From: Brachypterus glaber
Taxonomy: Eukaryota > Arthropoda > Insecta > Coleoptera > Kateretidae
DNA length: 64,000 bases
Direction of reading: 5' to 3'
Assembly: GCA_958510825.1 (NCBI GenBank)
Contig: OY294048.1
Location: 20,601,589-20,665,588 of the forward strand
Made by a program: the position numbers and the translations under genes. The first letter of the stretch is position 1. Every line of letters starts with the position of its first letter. The notes beneath the pieces were generated by a model, which had not been told where the DNA came from, ran no database searches, and saw only the letters and a program-made list of their open reading frames with translations. Shown here in pieces: positions 59,232 to 64,000 of the stretch.

Positions 59232-60157
59232 TTTTTAGCATGTTTAATTTAATCTAACTTATTAAAAGGCGTTCAGCAAGGAAAAACCTCCGTATATGGA
59301 TCTTATTAATCGCAATATTTTACACCATAATTAAATGGTTATATTCTTATTATTTCTCCTGTAACTTAAAAAATATGTATCTTTTTTGGTGTGCCTGTGT
59401 AATCTTTTTTGTTTTCATATTGCGACAGTGGCGAATTTAGGTGGTAATGGGGGTAATTACACCCCAATACCATAATTTGAAGAGAACAATAGTATTAAAT
59501 GCAACAACAAAACAAATGTTCTGTGTGCTTTTTCAAAATAAAAATTACCTTTGATGCTTTTCTTGGTTAGTGGCATTGAGTAAAAGATTTTATAAATATT
59601 TTTCCCTTGAAACTGTTTAATTATTGGTGAATGCGAAAAATTAGATGATTAGTATTGAGATGTAATTTTCAATAACACTTTAATAGAATACGTTACGTTA
59701 TAGATATACAATATAGATATGAGGAAATGATGTGTCTATTAACTATGTATTATAGTTTATAAAAAACGAAACATAAATCGTAAATTTTGAGTTTAATTGA
59801 GAGTTTTATAGGCAACGTAAATGTCTTGTAGAATAATTACCCACGTATTATTAGTACCAATAGAGCTGTAAACTTTACCGTTAATCATATTATTATAATT
59901 ATAATAACTTCCGAACCAAGCAAAATATTATATGTCAATTATCTCATAGTTAGGGAGAACAACTTTTCCTAGAGCGCTCCAACGCAAGGCTGTGTTTTTT
60001 TTTTTAAATTAATAAATTTGGTAGCTCAAAAATAATATTTAAAAGGAAAATCCTCGTATAGGTCGAGTTTTATTTTTAGCGAGACATCTTTCGATTTAAC
60101 TCACATGAGTGACGGCACACCTTTTGCCTTCCAGGGAGGTTGACTTGAAATATGACT
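59232..60157. other. intergenic
   Basis: No gene recognised. Confidence 0.4.
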
Positions 60158-60530
60158 ATACAGGGTTATTCAGAAATAGGCTCATTAATTTTAAGGGGTG
60201 ATTCTACAAAGGAACATTTGGAAAAAAACTTTCTATAAACTTATGTCTAAAAATGCGTCGTAGGGGAGCTAAGCCCATTTGTGAGTGGCTAAAAACACAC
60301 AAAAAAGTTTGTATGGTTTAACATAGCAGGATTATTTATGAAGATAAATGCATTTAAAAGTAAATTTTAAGAATCAAGAATTTAACATTAAAAACCGAGA
60401 AAAAAAAATTATATGCACCTTGGTCAAAAAATGATTCCTAAGGAATTTTTTTAAAGGCATGGTGTGTTTTAAGAATGGAGCACCATAGCGTAACCAATAT
60501 AAATATTTTACGCGTCCCAAAATATTAAAA
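60158..60530 (+). mobile_element. solo arm of conserved-block fold-back (E)
   Basis: TACAGGGTTATTCAGAAATA at the start, then TTTCTATAAACTTATGTCT and CGTAGGGGAGCTAAGCCC. No right arm found. Confidence 0.6.
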
Positions 60531-60719
60531 ATTCTAGGTCAAGGGCCATCTTCCTAAGGCCCTGCTCCTCCTCTAAAACCACAATTACTTTGTAGATTTT
60601 TACAAAAAGTAAATATTTTTTTATTTATTTAAGATACCAGGAACCGACATAAATGTTCTGTAAAATTACATGGTCCGTAAATGGAAATAGGTGTAAATCA
60701 ATATAAATCTATTAAGTTC

Positions 60720-60995
60720 TAAATAATTTCACATTAATGTTGTAATTTTGTTTACTTTTATATTACAGTTTTTTGAACTATCTTAAAGTGCTTTGCAAAA
60801 TTTTATCAGTCTTTTACATTATTTTACTATAAATTAAATTTATTTTACACATTTACATTATTTTACAAAAATGCAAGGTTTTAATATATTTCACAAATTA
60901 AACATAGTCAAGTAGTCATAGTAAAATTAGTATGTAAATTAAAATATTTTTACAAAATTATTTTACATTATTACATTTAATTTTTAACGTGTAGG
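60720..60995. repeat. TTTTACATT-rich tract
   Basis: Repeated TTTTACATTATTTTAC and complements, ending TTTTTAACGTGTAG; related to the ends of 56481-57489. Confidence 0.5.
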
Positions 60996-61376
60996 TTAGA
61001 AAAGGGATTAAGCGGCCCTTCTGCCTCCAAAAAAATTGCATACAAATAGGGTGGCTCAAAAAAACTGATGTGTAAGCCAAGGTCTTGAAAAAAAATGTAA
61101 CATTTGACATTTTATTTAATGTAATTAAAATAACTGACTTTTATAAAATTAAATTGTTTTGTTCTGATTAACAAAATACCGTTTTAGTGTGAATAAATAA
61201 ATGCATTTTATACTAAATCCGCTGATTTTATCACTGGGTTTCATGCAAATATTCTAGAGAAGAGATATAAACAAATGATTTCTTTTCTTTAACAATGGTT
61301 TTATGTCTAGTTATATCTTAAACGTGACCCAGCTAATTATAATTATTTAACTAGAATCTAAACAACATTGTATATA

Positions 61377-61553
61377 CAGTGTGGTCCAAAAACGACCACC
61401 ATTTATATTAAAAAAAATCCATACCCTCCTGTTTACATTTTAAGAGCTGATAATATCATATTTAGAAAAATGTTTTAGGTATTCTTATTTTTGTAGTCCC
61501 GATTTGAAGTCAATTTGTTAACTCGTTTAAACGTGGAGTGGCTTTTGGCACTG
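61377..61553. mobile_element. short CAGTG(C/T)GGTCC MITE
   Basis: 177 bp, TA on both sides; CAGTGTGGTCCAAAAACGAC at the left and GGCTTTTGGCACTG at the right. Shares ATTTTAAGAGCTGA with the 43109 element. Confidence 0.75.
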
Positions 61554-62199
61554 TATTAGGTATATTGTATAATAACGATTATTTTTTAACGTTTTTATCA
61601 ACCAATCATTTAACAATATTTCTGACCACGTGTTTATTTCTGTCCAATCATACTACAGTTATATCGGAAATTTTAGTGAGAATCGCTGTAGTATTTTGTT
61701 TTTCAGTATTTCTCTTTTACAACAAGATTTCATACCTGAAACTAATAAATAATTATAATTAAACATGAATATATTATTATTTATAATTATTGTTAATACT
61801 TTATTATTTAACAAAAAAATACCACAAAATATTCTTTTTATAAAATTTAATGACAGTTTTTATATCATAGGTTGACTTTTATAAACATGCCTAGCACAGT
61901 AGCGCGCTAGTCAGTACCTAGGGAGTGACTTAACTATAGACAGAACCATAATTTTCAATTTAAAAATAGACAAAAAAGGTTTTAGTTTAGCAATTGAGAA
62001 TGGCATTAAATAAACCAAATTAAAGAATATAGACCAGGCGGTATCTGTTTTGAGATGGGTGAATCGTATACCATTCGATATTTTTGGATGAATGGGTCCA
62101 GAATATCACTAAAAATGATAATTTCACTATGCGCATAAAATCAACCTTGTGCGTAACTTTTTATATAACAAAATGTTGAAAAATCGAGAAAAAATTCAT
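61554..62199. other. AT-rich DNA
   Basis: A 74-codon frame at 61538-61762 overlaps the MITE end and shows only hydrophobic AT-rich codons; not called. Confidence 0.4.
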
Positions 62200-62745
62200 G
62201 TTTTTTCTCCTTTTCGTGCATATATCTCTGGAACTGCTCATTTCAGACAAATATTGAAAAGGAAAAAAAGTTTTGCAATTGAATTTTATATATAATGAAA
62301 TTTGTTGCAAATCGAAAAAATAATAATTATTATTGAAAAAATAGTAAAAATCACAAAAAAGGGTTAGAAAAATCGAGTTTTTTTGGATTTTTTTCGGATA
62401 CTTAAAGTATACGTAGGACCTTCAAAATTAGCACAAGAAAACTTTATGGTGTGCTAAATTATCACACAAAATTTCATCAAGATCGGTTTGATAGTTTTTG
62501 CACAATAATTTTGCAATCCGGATTAAAAAAAAAATCAAATTTTCAAAATCATACAAAATTGAACATAAAGCCCTTAGATACTTGAAAATTTAAACACATA
62601 TAGAAGAGAGTTCAAACTTTCAAATGATTTTCGAAAAATTAAAATCCGTTAATTAGGAGAGCCTAGGCACTTGTTTAAACATTTATCGAATTTTTGCGCT
62701 TATAAACAATTAGAATAACTATGAATTTTCAATGAATTTGTTCTT

Positions 62746-62807
<62 letters not shown>

Positions 62808-64000
62808 AAAGTACTCAAAAAGATGCTTTCTTAAAAAAAATATGATGATTCGTTCAATAGTTTCTAAGTTATGATCGTTCAAATTTAACCGCTATTTGCA
62901 CTTAAACTGAAACCTAGTGAGAGATGGACACCTGACGCAAAAAAAACTGTATATAGCATTTTTATATGGCTTAAAAAAGGCTTTTATTTGAAATACATTT
63001 TTTTAAAATCGTTTTAGAATTAAGTTATGCTAAAAAAACATTTTACTGATTTAAACCCTAATATCTCGAATACAATGTATTTTAGGAAAAAATTGTTTAT
63101 AACATTTTTTGAGCAATTTTAAAATATCTTTTATATAAGTGCTTAATTAATAACATACAATAATAATTAACTTAATTATAAAAGAACTATTAAATTACAA
63201 TAAGAAACGATATGAAAAAACTGCTAATCGATATCTTCTTTTTGTTGCTATTAGAACTCGCGATTTCAATTTCTAGTCAGACGGAGCAACCTCTCGTACA
63301 GTTTTCGTCGATTTCACGCGAACTTGAGTTTTTTTTAACTAACATTTTAACAAGGTCGCACATGATCGTAAGTATTGCAAATTAATGTCTGGTAAGTACT
63401 CGGAATAACAAAGGTAGTTGTCGAAAAAACAGCCCTTATGCCCTTGTAGTTTCAGTGTAAATGGCGGTCAAATTTGAACGATCATAACTTTGAAACTAAT
63501 GAACGAATCATCATAATTTTTTTTAAAGGAAGCGTATTTTTAAGTACTTTCAATATATATTAAAAAAAAAACAAATTCATCTAAAATTTATAAAGTTGTT
63601 CTAATTGTTTATAAGCGCAAAAATTCGGCCAATGTTTAAACAGCTGCGTAGGCTCTCCTAATTAACGGATTTTAATTTTTCAAACATCATTTGAAAGTTT
63701 AAGCTCTCTTCTATACGTGTTTAAATTTTCAAGTATCTAAGGGCTTTATGTTCAATTTTGTATGATTTTGAAAATTTGCATTTTTTTTTTTAATCCGGAT
63801 TGCAAAAACTATCAGGCCGATTTTGATGAAATTTGGTGTGATGATTTAGCATACCATGAAATTTTCTTGTGCCAATTTTGAAGGTCCTACGTATACTTTA
63901 AGTATCCGAAAAAAAAATCCCGAAATAACTCGATTTTTCTAACCCTTTTTTGTGATTTTTACTATTTTTTCAATAATAATTATTATTTTTTCAATTTGCA
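62200..64000. mobile_element. large fold-back cut by the window edge
   Basis: 62215-62700 pairs with 63600-64000, and 62830-62900 with 63460-63560 (ATGATTCGTTCAATAGTTTC and its complement). The centre is near 63200. A (TA)n run at 62755-62806 is present on the left arm only. Confidence 0.8.
62755..62806. repeat. (TA)n microsatellite
   Basis: About 26 units. Confidence 0.95.

Overview
This 64 kb window looks like AT-rich, repeat-saturated eukaryotic nuclear DNA, most likely from an insect. Genes are split by short exons with GT/AG introns and AATAAA poly(A) signals. The repeats are LINEs with microsatellite tails, Penelope-like elements (PLEs) with GIY-YIG endonuclease tails and hammerhead ribozymes, Tc1-, hAT- and Harbinger-type remnants, and many long fold-back (palindromic) elements. 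The species cannot be told from sequence alone; a beetle or hemipteran is a guess. Coding density is very low.

Two host genes are supported. At the left edge (455-708, +) lies the last exon and 3' end of a coiled-coil protein. From 19244 down to 7643 (-) lie the last seven exons of a calpain, reconstructed here by splice-site phase: 501 residues covering the end of the protease core, domain III and the penta-EF-hand domain, with a poly(A) signal at 7551-7546. The position of the catalytic His holds Arg, the Trp after the catalytic Asn is Leu, the acidic loop of domain III is reduced and most EF-hand loops are degenerate. This suggests a non-proteolytic calpain of the Drosophila CalpC kind. 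Upstream exons, including the catalytic Cys, were not found in the remaining 45 kb.

Layout: 1-0.75 kb coiled-coil gene end; 1-2.2 kb fold-back A; 2.9-5.7 kb Tc1-like element with ~700 bp inverted repeats and a broken transposase; 5.8-7.5 kb LINE RT remnant; 7.5-19.2 kb calpain, with mobile elements in five of its six introns (palindromes, hAT-like fold-back, PLE 3' ends, LINE RNase H tail, GGATATCC-rich MITE); 19.3-24 kb more fold-backs, including a palindrome carrying a hammerhead ribozyme on each arm; 24.4-27.3 kb a palindromic repeat with a 504 bp tandem duplication, invaded by a 5'-inverted PLE; 28-34 kb LINE tail, minisatellites and fold-backs; 34.4-42.4 kb a cluster of TA-flanked fold-backs sharing a conserved block; 43-46.6 kb MITEs; 47.1-49.9 kb the best preserved LINE, one frameshift from a continuous RT frame; 50.1-53.8 kb a 3.3 kb fold-back with a 1153 bp tandem duplication; 54-59.3 kb small MITEs, minisatellites and two decayed LINEs; 60-64 kb fold-back arms running off the window.

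The most notable biology is the probably inactive calpain, the hammerhead ribozymes tied to PLE 3' ends in three places, and a superfamily of TA-targeting fold-backs with a shared internal block, one of which has a matching empty site elsewhere in the window.
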